Below are positions 33,478 to 41,429 of a stretch of DNA of 64,000 nucleotides, in pieces. Origin of the DNA: Paenochrobactrum glaciei (lineage in GTDB: Bacteria > Pseudomonadota > Alphaproteobacteria > Rhizobiales > Rhizobiaceae); contig NZ_BAAADE010000004.1 of assembly GCF_039522165.1 (NCBI RefSeq), forward strand, positions 62,001-126,000. Reading direction: 5' to 3'. Position 1 is the stretch's first letter. Every line of letters begins with the position of its first letter. Below the pieces are notes generated by a model that was not told the DNA's origin, did no database searches, and saw only the letters and a program-made list of their open reading frames with translations. Both the position numbers and the translations under genes were made by a program.

Positions 33478-34647
33478 TCAAAGATCACAATCAGCCGCGA
33501 ACGGGTCGCCGTGGCTGCTGAGCAATTTTGAACGGGTTTTGAGTGTCAAAGCACCATCATCACCACGCACCACCTGCATGGCATACCAATCCTGCACCGG
33601 ATGCTGGTTTTTACCGAAACTGAAAGTGCCGCGCACAGATTTGAAATTGGCTTTCAACATTGCTGCACGGAAAGCATCGCGATCCTCAACATCGCCTTTT
33701 GTCTGGCGCAGTGCGGCGCCAATGGCATTGGCAGTGTCATAGGCTTGCGCGGCATACATGGTTGGAGTGCGCTTATAGGCTTCTTCAAAAGCAGCCACAA
33801 ATTCACGATTGGCATCATTGTCCAAATCGGTGTTCCACGAACCGGAAACATTCAAGCCTTCTGCCGCATCACCGACAGCTTTCAAAATCGCATGATCCAT
33901 GGACGGCTCGGCAATCACCATCGGCACTGAGCCTAATAATCCGGCCTGCTGATATTGGCGCAAGAATGCAATACCTAAACCGCCCGGCTGAAACTGGAAA
34001 ACTACATCAGGATTAACCTGACGGATTTGTGCCATTTCGGCGGCAAAATCATTCTGATCGACGCGTGTATAAATCTCACCGGCAATCTCGCCCTTGAAAT
34101 AGCGCTTAAAACCCTCGATCGCGTCTTTACCGGCCTGAAAGTTAGGCGCCAGCAGAAAAGCACGCTTATAACCCAGATCTGTCGCATTTTGACCGGCACT
34201 GCCCTGCATTGTATCGGTCAGATATGAAATTACGTAATAATTGGCATCGCAGCCTTTGCCGCCAAATTCCGATGGCCCCGCATTAGGGCTGACAAAAATT
34301 CCGCCGCCATCCAAAATTTCAGGAACAGTTGCACCAGCCACATTGGAAAACACAAGACCAGTAAAGAGCTTCACACCTTCATCATTCATGAAGCGATCAG
34401 CAATTTGACGACCATTGGCAGGCTTCATCGCATCATCTTCAACCAGCACATTGACCGGCACATCGCCCAGCGTGCCTTTGCCCATTTTGACCGCGAGCTC
34501 AAAACCATCGCGCACATCCTGCCCCAAATAACCGGCAGAGCCGGACAAGGTGGTGATGAAACCAATTTTCACCGGATCAGCGGCATAGACGGCACTGGAT
34601 GCCAGAAAAGATGCGGCAAGCAACGGAAGAAGACGGGTAAATTTCAT
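33478..34647 (-). CDS. Branched-chain amino-acid-type periplasmic binding protein 2 (system 1)
   Basis: This protein of about 389 residues has a signal peptide ending SSAVYAA and the same type-I fold as its neighbour at 31311. Shared stretches include TLSGSAGYLGQDVRDGFE, LVFSNVAGATVPEILDGG and GFKRYFKGEI. The start at 34647 (MKFTRLLPLL) has a GAGGC site; 15 extra residues at 34692 look untranslated. The stop lies nine bases before the metallo-hydrolase start. It is probably a second specificity unit for the same LivH/LivM permease. Confidence 0.9.
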   Translation of the reverse strand: MKFTRLLPLLAASFLASSAVYAADPVKIGFITTLSGSAGYLGQDVRDGFELAVKMGKGTLGDVPVNVLVEDDAMKPANGRQIADRFMNDEGVKLFTGLVFSNVAGATVPEILDGGGIFVSPNAGPSEFGGKGCDANYYVISYLTDTMQGSAGQNATDLGYKRAFLLAPNFQAGKDAIEGFKRYFKGEIAGEIYTRVDQNDFAAEMAQIRQVNPDVVFQFQPGGLGIAFLRQYQQAGLLGSVPMVIAEPSMDHAILKAVGDAAEGLNVSGSWNTDLDNDANREFVAAFEEAYKRTPTMYAAQAYDTANAIGAALRQTKGDVEDRDAFRAAMLKANFKSVRGTFSFGKNQHPVQDWYAMQVVRGDDGALTLKTRSKLLSSHGDPFAADCDL

Positions 34648-34711
34648 AATGCCTCGATTGCATTGGGCTGGGTGATGATGAACAAAAACCAATATTTATC
34701 AGTCGGTTGAG

Positions 34712-34743
34712 ACTGCGCAGTGTTTATGCAAACACCGCGCAGT
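34712..34743. repeat. Intercistronic stem-loop between the DapA-like gene and SBP 2
   Basis: ACTGCGCAGTGTTT pairs with AAACACCGCGCAGT (one A/C mismatch) around a four-base loop. The T-run lies on the plus strand only, so on the transcribed minus strand it is not a standard terminator. Confidence 0.6.
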
Positions 34744-34755
34744 TTTCAGATCGTA

Positions 34756-35709
34756 TTACAGTTTCAGTCCGCAGTTTTCGAAGGCTTCACGTGTCACCTT
34801 CTTTTCGGCTTCTGTCAGTTCAAGCAATGGTGTGCGTACCGTGCCGCCAGTCTGGCCAAGCAGTTCCTGCCAATATTTCTGGTGGGAATGTGGTTTTTCC
34901 GCCGGACGTGTGCCTTTGAGCGCTTTACGCACTGGCTCAAGACTGTCACGGATACGGCGTGCTTCTTCAAATTTACCGGCAAAGGCCAGATCCGTATATT
35001 CACGCATGCGCAAATCATTTTTGGTCTGGATCAGATATGGAGGGGAAGAGCAGAGATAGAGCTGCCATTTGAGATCGATAATATTGTCGAGCCACTCATC
35101 TTCTGATGCGGTGCTGACCAAAATTTTATCACCTGCAAGGCGTTCCAGCTCAATATACATCGGACGCGGCACGCTATATTTAATCGCCACCACATTTTCG
35201 ATATCAGCCAGCTTGTTGCACAGCTCAGGGCTCATCAGATAGCCGCTGTCCGGATGGCTCCAAAGCGCAATGCCGATATCAACTTTTTCCGCAATCGTGC
35301 GGTAATAGTTGAGAAGTGTTTCATCCTGTTCTTTGAAGAAATGCAGGATAGGTGCATGCACAACGATATAATCTGCACCAATTTTCTGTGCATGTTGTGC
35401 AAGTTCAATCACCACATCCATATTCTGGTCAGAACAAGACATGATAGTCTGGGCACGTCCGGCACAAGCCTCAACCGCCAGCTCAAAGCTGCGCTTGCGC
35501 TCATCCAGTGACATTGAGAAAAACTCGCCCTGCTTACCGGCGACAAAAAAGCCGTCAATCTTCAGGTCTTCAATCCAATGATCGTAGTTACGGCGAACCG
35601 CATCTTCGTCAATGGCATGATCGGCAGTAAAAGGTGTCAGAGCCGCAGCCCAGATGCCTTTCATATGCTGCCGGGAATAAGCCTTGGCGTCTTTCCTGGT
35701 ATATTTCAT
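34756..35709 (-). CDS. DapA-superfamily lyase/aldolase, non-canonical
   Basis: This is a TIM-barrel protein of about 317 residues. The Schiff-base lysine is K177 in VVAIKYS. The canonical GGTTGE loop is changed to AGKQGE (58-62), and the conserved active-site tyrosine is replaced by tryptophan in IALWSHPDSG (W150), so it is not a dihydrodipicolinate synthase. Related enzymes are aldolases, dehydratases or hydratase-aldolases acting on pyruvate or 2-keto acids. Starts at 35709 and 35724 are both possible; 35709 has GGAA at a better distance. It is in the operon of transport system 1. Confidence 0.8.
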   Translation of the reverse strand: MKYTRKDAKAYSRQHMKGIWAAALTPFTADHAIDEDAVRRNYDHWIEDLKIDGFFVAGKQGEFFSMSLDERKRSFELAVEACAGRAQTIMSCSDQNMDVVIELAQHAQKIGADYIVVHAPILHFFKEQDETLLNYYRTIAEKVDIGIALWSHPDSGYLMSPELCNKLADIENVVAIKYSVPRPMYIELERLAGDKILVSTASEDEWLDNIIDLKWQLYLCSSPPYLIQTKNDLRMREYTDLAFAGKFEEARRIRDSLEPVRKALKGTRPAEKPHSHQKYWQELLGQTGGTVRTPLLELTEAEKKVTREAFENCGLKL

Positions 35710-35772
35710 ATTATTTCCGTTCATTTAATCTGTTCAGAAGGCGAAAAGAGCAGACCCAAAGGCCTGTATTTT

Positions 35773-36672
35773 TTAAGAAGGATTGTCGGCAATCAGACGC
35801 AACAATGTCTGCCCAAGCAGGCTGTCCGGCTCGGCGAGATCCAAAACGATATCAAAATGATTGCGGCCTTTGATTTCAAAAATTTCACTTTTGAAACCTG
35901 CATCCAGCCATGACTGATGATAGTCGATTGACTGGCGCTTAAAGCCTGCCGCTTCACCTTCAGCATATGCCACGATAATCGGGCAGCCTTGGAAGGGAAG
36001 GTTTTCAGCGGGGCTTAAAGCTTTCACATCGGCAGGCGTTAAATTCAGCCATTCTTGTGCAAAACAATTGGCGATTGGCGCCAGATGAAACAGGCCGCTC
36101 AATGGCAAAGCCGCCTTAATGACATTGTCCGGCACGTTAAATTCTGCCTGCCAGCCACTGGCAATCACGCATCCGGCCAAATGCCCGCCGGCTGAACTGC
36201 CGCCGACATAAAGACGGTTCGGGTCGATGCCATGTTCACGTCCGTGCTGCCATAAATAAGCAATGCTGGCACGTACTTGCCGAACAATTTCATGCAAACT
36301 TGCCTGAGGCGCCAGCGTATATTCAACGGCTACAGTTGCCACCTGGTGCGCTTGCAGAAAACCGGCCATAAAGCTCGATTCTTCTTTTGAGAGCGCTTTC
36401 CAATAGCCACCATGAATAAAGATAAAAGCAGGTCGCAATTCACCTGTTACAGTGCCGGAAATATCCAGTTTTTGCTGTGACTGTTCATCATAAATGACAT
36501 CTTTAAACGTCGCATAATGCGTCAGCGCCTCTTGAGAAATCACATTGGCCTGCGCCATAATCTCATCAAAACGCTCGACCGTCACTGTAGCGCGGGCATT
36601 GTAATCCACGTCCAGTCGGGTACGTGGCAATGCAGCCTCCTCAGCCAATTTATGCACCAGCAAGTCAGTCAT
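35773..36672 (-). CDS. Alpha/beta hydrolase, kynurenine formamidase-like
   Basis: This protein of about 299 residues has the oxyanion motif HGGYW (87-91) characteristic of arylformamidases, nucleophile S160 in GGSSAGGH, and the catalytic histidine in GRNHFDIV near the C-terminus. The FKRQS segment also recurs in kynurenine formamidases. The start at 36672 follows GGAGGAGATAAGA. It is the first gene of the minus-strand operon of system 1 and is divergent from a LysR regulator. It may hydrolyse an N-formyl or ester bond of the imported compound. Kynureninase genes are absent here, so tryptophan breakdown is not supported. Confidence 0.8.
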   Translation of the reverse strand: MTDLLVHKLAEEAALPRTRLDVDYNARATVTVERFDEIMAQANVISQEALTHYATFKDVIYDEQSQQKLDISGTVTGELRPAFIFIHGGYWKALSKEESSFMAGFLQAHQVATVAVEYTLAPQASLHEIVRQVRASIAYLWQHGREHGIDPNRLYVGGSSAGGHLAGCVIASGWQAEFNVPDNVIKAALPLSGLFHLAPIANCFAQEWLNLTPADVKALSPAENLPFQGCPIIVAYAEGEAAGFKRQSIDYHQSWLDAGFKSEIFEIKGRNHFDIVLDLAEPDSLLGQTLLRLIADNPS

Positions 36673-36708
36673 TCTTATCTCCTCCATCAACAGTGTTTCA
36701 AGGAACAG

Positions 36709-36728
36709 GAATTCTATCAAGTGAATTC
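36709..36728. promoter_or_regulatory. Candidate LysR box (T-N11-A dyad)
   Basis: GAATTC-N8-GAATTC forms a dyad containing the LysR-type T-N11-A pattern (TTC-N8-GAA). It is centred between the divergent formamidase-like gene (start 36672) and the LysR gene (start 36766). Confidence 0.5.
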
Positions 36729-36765
36729 TCTGGACTTATATATGACTATATGGAATATCAGAGCA

Positions 36766-37707
36766 ATGAGTACACCACGATCAAGACTGCTGACCAACAA
36801 CCTCACCTTGCGCCATTTGCGCATGGTCGTTGCTATTGTTGAAGAATGTAATCTGGCGCGCGCAGCCAAAAGGTTGAATATGACCCAATCTGCGGTCACC
36901 AAAGCATTGCAAGAGGTGGAGGCCTTAACTGCTGTGCGCTTGTTTGACCGCACCAATCGCGGCGTGGTGCCCACTTTATTTGGTGACACGCTGGCGGATC
37001 ATGCCCGTCTGATGCTGCATCAGCTTAGCAATGCAGAAGAACATCTGGCTGACCTTCGTGATGGCACGGGTGGCCGTGTAGCAATCGGCACTTTGCTTGC
37101 TGCATCGGCTGAATTGCTGCCAAAAGCCATTGCGCAATTGCGTCGTGAACGCCCGAAAATCATCATTAAAGTTGTTGAGGGTACGGATGACATTCTGATC
37201 CATGCTTTACGCGCCGGAGAGCTGGATTTCGTGGTTGGGCGCCTGTCTGAGCGCCGCGAAACCGCACAAGTAACCCACGAAATTTTGATGGAAGATTCAG
37301 CCTGCGTTGTCGCACGGCGCGGCCATCCGCTCACCCGTCATGACAATCTTGATCTGGCGGAACTGATCAAGTGGGAATGGGTGTTGCCACCTCACGAAAC
37401 CAACATGCGCCGGCGCATAGATAGTGCGTTTCGGGATGAAGGTATTGAACCGCCGGCGCATGCGGTCGATTCAGTTTCACTTCTCACCAACCGGCAATTA
37501 TTACTTGATACAGATTATCTAGGCGTCTTGCCCGTGCAGGTTGCACGTCAGGAAGCGTTGCTTGGCAGCTTGGTGATTTTACCACTGACATTGGGCGCAA
37601 CCGCCGGGGTTATTGGTATCACAACACGCAACAATACAAGGCTTTCACCAGCCGCAGATGCCTTTTTGGATGTGCTGCGAAATACGGCCGCAGACTTAAG
37701 AACCTAG
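36766..37707 (+). CDS. LysR-family transcriptional regulator
   Basis: This protein of about 313 residues has an N-terminal winged HTH (about 14-72, with RHLRMVVAIVEECNLARAAK and MTQSAVTKALQEVEAL). It also has an effector-binding domain containing GRVAIGTLLAAS and ELDFVVGRLSE. The LTLRHLRMVVAI opening resembles the GbpR/PcaQ-type subgroup that controls sugar or aromatic catabolism. The start at 36766 is preferred; the frame stays open upstream into the divergent gene. It probably controls the divergent system-1 operon and perhaps the DapA-like gene downstream. Confidence 0.85.
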   Translation: MSTPRSRLLTNNLTLRHLRMVVAIVEECNLARAAKRLNMTQSAVTKALQEVEALTAVRLFDRTNRGVVPTLFGDTLADHARLMLHQLSNAEEHLADLRDGTGGRVAIGTLLAASAELLPKAIAQLRRERPKIIIKVVEGTDDILIHALRAGELDFVVGRLSERRETAQVTHEILMEDSACVVARRGHPLTRHDNLDLAELIKWEWVLPPHETNMRRRIDSAFRDEGIEPPAHAVDSVSLLTNRQLLLDTDYLGVLPVQVARQEALLGSLVILPLTLGATAGVIGITTRNNTRLSPAADAFLDVLRNTAADLRT

Positions 37708-37718
37708 CAACACAAACG

Positions 37719-37749
37719 CACCAGCTATTTCTTTTAGGAATAACTGGTG
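37719..37749. terminator. Hairpin downstream of the LysR gene
   Basis: CACCAG and CTGGTG arms, extendable to about 13 bases with two wobbles, follow the LysR stop by 12 bases. No clear T-run is present. It is a weak terminator or an RNA end-protection element. Confidence 0.4.
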
Positions 37750-37867
37750 GCGTAGAATTCTCTTTACCCTTTTCACTCAATTTCCCATGTTTCACAGCAA
37801 TTTAGCGGCGTTTTTCATCTCAGATCACGCCTGTTTTTTGGCTCGCAACATAGCCGGAGTGAAGACA

Positions 37868-38749
37868 ATGTCCTTATTTCAAGGCGTCATGCCTTACCTT
37901 GTCAGCCCTTTAAAAGAAGATGCACAGGTCAACGAAACCGTGCTGGCAAAACTTTGTGACGACCTCATTGCCAAAGGCGTGCATGGCCTGACCCCGCTGG
38001 GCAGCACCGGTGAATATGCCTATCTAAATGATGCGCAAAAACAGCGGGTGATTGAAGTGGTCGTTGAGGCTGCAAACGGGCGCGTGCCGGTTATTGCAGG
38101 CGTTGCCAGCACCTCAACGGAAGGTGCTATTGCGCAAGCAAAACTCTATAAAAAAATAGGTGTCAGCGGCATTGTCAGTGTGCTGGACTCGTATTTTCCG
38201 CTGCATAAAACAGAGATTGAAAGCTATTTTCTTTCAATCGCCGATCAGGCTGGTCTGCCGGTTATTGTTTATACCAATCCCAATTTTCAGCGTACCGATC
38301 TGACCGTTGATATCATTCGGGTCTTAGCAAAACACCCAAATATTATCGGCCTTAAAGATGCTTCCAGCAATACTGGCCGCCTGCTGACCATCATAGAACA
38401 GTGCGGCGATAGTTTGGATGTTTATGCGGCTTCATCTCATATTGCTGTAAGTGTTTTGATGATGGGCGGTAAAGGTATTTTTGCCGGCCCAGCATGTGTT
38501 CTACCGGAAAAAAGCGTAGCGCTTTATCAGGCTTGCGTGGCAGCAGACTGGAAAAAAGCAGCAATTTTGCAAAAGCAGCTATGGCAGTTCAATGATGTTT
38601 TTGCCCGTTATCGCTTGGCTGGTTGTATTAAAACGGCGCTGCAAATTCAGGGCTATGATGTTGGCAACCCTGTCTTGCCGCAAGCCCCGCTGGATGAACC
38701 GGCAAGAGCAGCCATTGCCGAAGCATTGCGTAAATCAATGGCAGATTAA
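37868..38749 (+). CDS. Dihydrodipicolinate synthase-family protein, canonical active site
   Basis: This protein of about 293 residues is of the DapA superfamily. The Schiff-base lysine is K163 in IIGLKDASSN, the tyrosine Y135 is in IVYTNP, and the LGSTGE loop (44-49) matches the GGTTGE family motif. The start at 37868 has CCGGAGTGAAGACA upstream. It could be an N-acetylneuraminate lyase, 2-keto-3-deoxy acid aldolase or 4-hydroxyproline-pathway deaminase. A true biosynthetic DapA is unlikely in this catabolic setting. It is read alone, downstream of the LysR gene. Confidence 0.8.
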   Translation: MSLFQGVMPYLVSPLKEDAQVNETVLAKLCDDLIAKGVHGLTPLGSTGEYAYLNDAQKQRVIEVVVEAANGRVPVIAGVASTSTEGAIAQAKLYKKIGVSGIVSVLDSYFPLHKTEIESYFLSIADQAGLPVIVYTNPNFQRTDLTVDIIRVLAKHPNIIGLKDASSNTGRLLTIIEQCGDSLDVYAASSHIAVSVLMMGGKGIFAGPACVLPEKSVALYQACVAADWKKAAILQKQLWQFNDVFARYRLAGCIKTALQIQGYDVGNPVLPQAPLDEPARAAIAEALRKSMAD

Positions 38750-38761
38750 AAATCACTTTTA

Positions 38762-38786
38762 GAGAGTGCGATTTAAGCGCACTCTC
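38762..38786. terminator. Hairpin between convergent genes
   Basis: GAGAGTGCG and CGCACTCTC form perfect 9-base arms with a seven-base loop and modest T-rich flanks. It lies between the DapA-like gene (ends 38749) and the alpha/beta hydrolase (ends 38804). Confidence 0.6.
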
Positions 38787-38803
38787 ACCAAGTTTTGCAG
38801 CAA

Positions 38804-39646
38804 TTAGCTGGATGCAACCAATTGCATCAGTATTTCACGCGAATGGCTCCACAAAATAGCACTCCCCGCATCAGCAACCTGATTAAGCTTTGCTGACGGA
38901 AGGCGTGCATTGAGTATTTTACCAAAATCAGGCGAATGCACCGGACTTGTATCACTCAGTCCATACCAAAGCTGAACCGGACAGCGCACATCTTCCAAGC
39001 GAAATGGCCAAGGTGCCATGGCAAGAATAGTATCGCGCGCATAACCTGCCGCACCTTGCAAAAATCCAGCCTTTAAAGCCGCACGATAATGCGGCGCAAA
39101 ATCGCCTCGTGAATAATAGACACGATCTTGCTCGGCACTCATGGTTTCAATCATCTGCCAAAGCCAGTCAGCCGTTGCAAATTGCGCAATCTCCGCTTCG
39201 AGTGCTAGCGCATCAGAACCTGCTCGTTCCACCATCATCGCAACCTGTTCAGGCAACTGCTTGATAGTTGCCGGATAAGACAACTCATCCTGCCCTGAAA
39301 CAATGGCAAGCCCTTTAACAAGATTGGCGGAAGCCAGTGCATAGGCAAAAGCCGCACCTTGCGAAAAGCCCATTGCAAGCGGTGCCTCAGCCTTTAAATG
39401 AGTAAGCAACTGCTCGATATCATTTGTCCAGCTTGCAAAATTTTTCTGCGGGTCAGCATCTGAACCACCCAAGCCAGCGCGATCTACAGAGATAATTCTT
39501 AAATTGAGCTCTTCAGCGTCTTTTTCACCAAAAGCAAAACGGCCAGCCATGCCAGCGCCCGGACAAAAAACGACAACACGCCCGTCAGCTGCACCCCATT
39601 CATGCCAAGCTAATTGACGACCATCTGTCAGTTTCAGGTAATTCAT
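38804..39646 (-). CDS. Alpha/beta hydrolase
   Basis: This protein of about 280 residues has an alpha/beta-hydrolase fold. It starts MNYLKLTDGRQLAWHEWG, has PGAGMAG in the oxyanion region and nucleophile serine in MGFSQGAAFA, with DRAGLGGSD earlier. WYGLSDTSPVHSPDFG probably holds the acid residue, and the final histidine is in ILWSHSREI. It is convergent with the DapA-like gene and stands alone. The start at 39646 lacks a strong ribosome site, but the longer frame adds a basic, non-conserved tail. No substrate can be assigned. Confidence 0.8.
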   Translation of the reverse strand: MNYLKLTDGRQLAWHEWGAADGRVVVFCPGAGMAGRFAFGEKDAEELNLRIISVDRAGLGGSDADPQKNFASWTNDIEQLLTHLKAEAPLAMGFSQGAAFAYALASANLVKGLAIVSGQDELSYPATIKQLPEQVAMMVERAGSDALALEAEIAQFATADWLWQMIETMSAEQDRVYYSRGDFAPHYRAALKAGFLQGAAGYARDTILAMAPWPFRLEDVRCPVQLWYGLSDTSPVHSPDFGKILNARLPSAKLNQVADAGSAILWSHSREILMQLVASS

Positions 39647-39674
39647 TTTTAAACGACCATGTATGCTAAATATT

Positions 39675-39715
39675 AAAAAACGCTGCCTGCGCTTTTTAGC
39701 CAAAGCGCAGGCAGC
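39675..39715 (-). terminator. Intrinsic terminator of the YjhX-family gene
   Basis: GCTGCCTGCGCTTT and its complement form perfect 14-base arms with a six-base loop. On the minus strand it is followed by GTTTTTT. It lies downstream of the gene at 39752-40015. Confidence 0.9.
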
Positions 39716-39751
39716 TGTTAACAATAAAGACCGGAATTAGCGAGATCAAGC

Positions 39752-40015
39752 TCACTTTTTTACCTGCTGTCTTGATGCTTGCAGGCTGACTATTCCGTCA
39801 CGTGAGATGTAATAGTCACTGCCTTGTGTTGAGCGGATCAATCTTTTGGCTCGTAAATTAACGAATTGTGCCAAACCAACACCATCCATAAACCAGCCCT
39901 CACGCGTGATAAAATCAGCATCGATCACTTTATTACGCTCATCTTTTTCCAGCATAATTCTGCCACCACGCGACAGCATCTCAAGCACTTTACGCTCTAG
40001 TTTTGATATATTCAT
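39752..40015 (-). CDS. YjhX-family (UPF0386) protein
   Basis: This small protein of about 87 residues starts MNISKLERKVLEMLSRGGRI. DADFITREGWFMDG follows, and the C-terminus contains FVNLRAKRLIRSTQGSDYYIS. The sequence fits the UPF0386 family whose E. coli member YjhX was reported as a topoisomerase-inhibiting toxin paired with the acetyltransferase YjhQ. The start at 40015, or one codon earlier at 40018, follows GGGTGAT. No acetyltransferase gene is adjacent; the GNAT at 42653 is 2.6 kb away on the other strand. Toxicity is therefore not implied. Confidence 0.8.
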   Translation of the reverse strand: MNISKLERKVLEMLSRGGRIMLEKDERNKVIDADFITREGWFMDGVGLAQFVNLRAKRLIRSTQGSDYYISRDGIVSLQASRQQVKK

Positions 40016-40027
40016 CATATCACCCAC

Positions 40028-40425
40028 GCACCTGTCTTTTGAAAAACTTACAGGTGCCCATTAAAAAATGCGGATATGCTGAAACGACCTATGGTTTTTA
40101 AAACCGCGCTTCAGCATGTTTTAAAATGTGGGATCGGTGCAAAGAGGCGAAATGTGCCGAAAAGATCATCAGCCTGAAACAGACCATCAATATTCTGGTT
40201 CAGCTGAACCAAATAATGGAAAACAAGGCGATGATTGAAAGTATCATAAGAGCATAGCACAAAAGCACGGTGAAGTAACTTCCCGTTTATCAGCCGCTTG
40301 ACGCGATCCAATTTTTTATCTTCTGCGCATACATCTCCTAATGAATTAATGTTTCTTATCTAGGTGCAGCGCTTCAAAAAGTCAATTTTTCCTTCAAAAA
40401 AGCACTGCACTTTTGTATTTTTGCC
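40028..40425. other. Gene-poor interval with a hairpin and two weak small ORFs
   Basis: No convincing gene is seen. An ATGCTGAA / TTCAGCAT dyad (about 40075-40118) encloses a second GGTTTT / AAAACC dyad. A plus-strand frame of 43 codons (40126-40257) encodes a helix-prone peptide with ISLKQTINILVQLNQIMENK, but no ribosome site is visible. A minus-strand 66-codon frame (40111-40311) starts with TTG and is open further upstream. The two overlap, so at most one is real. Confidence 0.4.
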
Positions 40426-41028
40426 TTAAACAGACGCATTTTTCTGTAAAATACTGTCAATTAAGCCCCATTCCAGTGCTTCCTGAGCATCCATAAAACA
40501 GTCTCGATCCAATTTTCGCTCGACCTCTTCATAGGTGCGGCCACAATGTCTGGCGTAAAATTCAATTACTTTATGCTTGGTTTTACGCATCTCTTCAGAT
40601 TGAATAAAAATATCCGAAGCCTGCCCCTGAAAGCCACCTAACGGCTGATGCACATGCAGGCTGGCATTAGGCAAAGCAGAGCGATGCCCCGGTTCACCGG
40701 CCATTAATAAAAATGACCCCATCGAGCGCGCCGTTCCCATACATAGCGTATGCACAGGCGCATGGATAAACTGCATTGTATCATAAATTGCCAGTCCGCT
40801 GGTCATCGAACCACCCGGCGAGTTAATATAGAGATTGATCGGCTTTTTCTGGCTTTCAGCTTCTAAAAGCAGCAATTGTGCACAAATAAGCGCTGACATC
40901 GTGTCATTGACCTCACCATTTAAAAAAATGATGCGCTCACGCAGCAAACGGGAATAAATATCAAAAGAACGCTCCCCTTTTTCCGATTGTTCAATAACCA
41001 TAGGGACGAGTTGCATCGTGTCGCGCAT
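40426..41028 (-). CDS. clpP: ATP-dependent Clp protease proteolytic subunit, alternative paralogue
   Basis: This 200-residue ClpP serine peptidase has the catalytic triad S102 in GTARSMGSF, H127 in LHVHQPLGG and D176 in LDRDCFM. LYINSPGGSMTSGLAIYDTM is the conserved handle region. The MGTARSMG and MAGEPGHR segments differ from the usual MGQAASMG and match the second ClpP paralogue of rhizobia rather than the housekeeping copy. No clpX or lon gene follows, which supports a paralogue with a more specialised role. It works in the cytoplasm with ClpA or ClpX. Confidence 0.92.
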   Translation of the reverse strand: MRDTMQLVPMVIEQSEKGERSFDIYSRLLRERIIFLNGEVNDTMSALICAQLLLLEAESQKKPINLYINSPGGSMTSGLAIYDTMQFIHAPVHTLCMGTARSMGSFLLMAGEPGHRSALPNASLHVHQPLGGFQGQASDIFIQSEEMRKTKHKVIEFYARHCGRTYEEVERKLDRDCFMDAQEALEWGLIDSILQKNASV

Positions 41029-41072
41029 CGGCGATCTCCGTTCTTCAATATTTGATAGGGGGATAAAGGCGC

Positions 41073-41429
41073 TTAGGCAGCAATCATCATCAGCACATGA
41101 TTGCTGTTAGCTGCATCTCGCTGTTGCCGGATACGTGCATCTGTCAACTGATGAATGATCGTCAGCATTGCTGTGCCGTCATCATTGTCAGCAATGCGAA
41201 ATATTACCTGTGTTTCCAGAAAAGGCGGTACTTTCTCACGCATTTTGTAAGATATCTGCTTTTCGGGAATAGTTGCCCCTTCTTCAGGCTCGCTCTCCGC
41301 CAGATCCGGCAACCATCGGGCGCGAAATTCCGGAATGGTCAATGCGCGCCATAGTTTTTGCGGGCTTGCATCCAGCTCATATTTAAAAACAAGTGCTTCA
41401 GGCTTTTCTTCCGGCAATTGATCATTCAT
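41073..41429 (-). CDS. SRPBCC/AHSA1-domain protein
   Basis: This 118-residue protein is of the Bet v1-like/AHSA1 type. FKYELDASPQKLWRALTIP opens the fold, RARWLPD follows, and the C-terminal helix includes MLTIIHQLTDARIRQ. Its start overlaps the ArsR stop by four bases (ATGA), a very common ArsR-AHSA1 pairing. The pocket could bind a hydrophobic ligand; no enzymatic activity is known for most members. Co-expression with the ArsR repressor suggests a shared inducer. Confidence 0.8.
   Translation of the reverse strand: MNDQLPEEKPEALVFKYELDASPQKLWRALTIPEFRARWLPDLAESEPEEGATIPEKQISYKMREKVPPFLETQVIFRIADNDDGTAMLTIIHQLTDARIRQQRDAANSNHVLMMIAA

Noticed and set aside
35773..36672. Kynurenine pathway assignment
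   Set aside because: The HGGYW motif fits a formamidase, but kynureninase and tryptophan dioxygenase genes are absent from the neighbourhood, so tryptophan breakdown is not supported.
36517..36765. N-terminal extension of the LysR protein by 83 codons
   Set aside because: It overlaps the divergent formamidase-like gene and the LysR box. The HTH homology starts after 36766.
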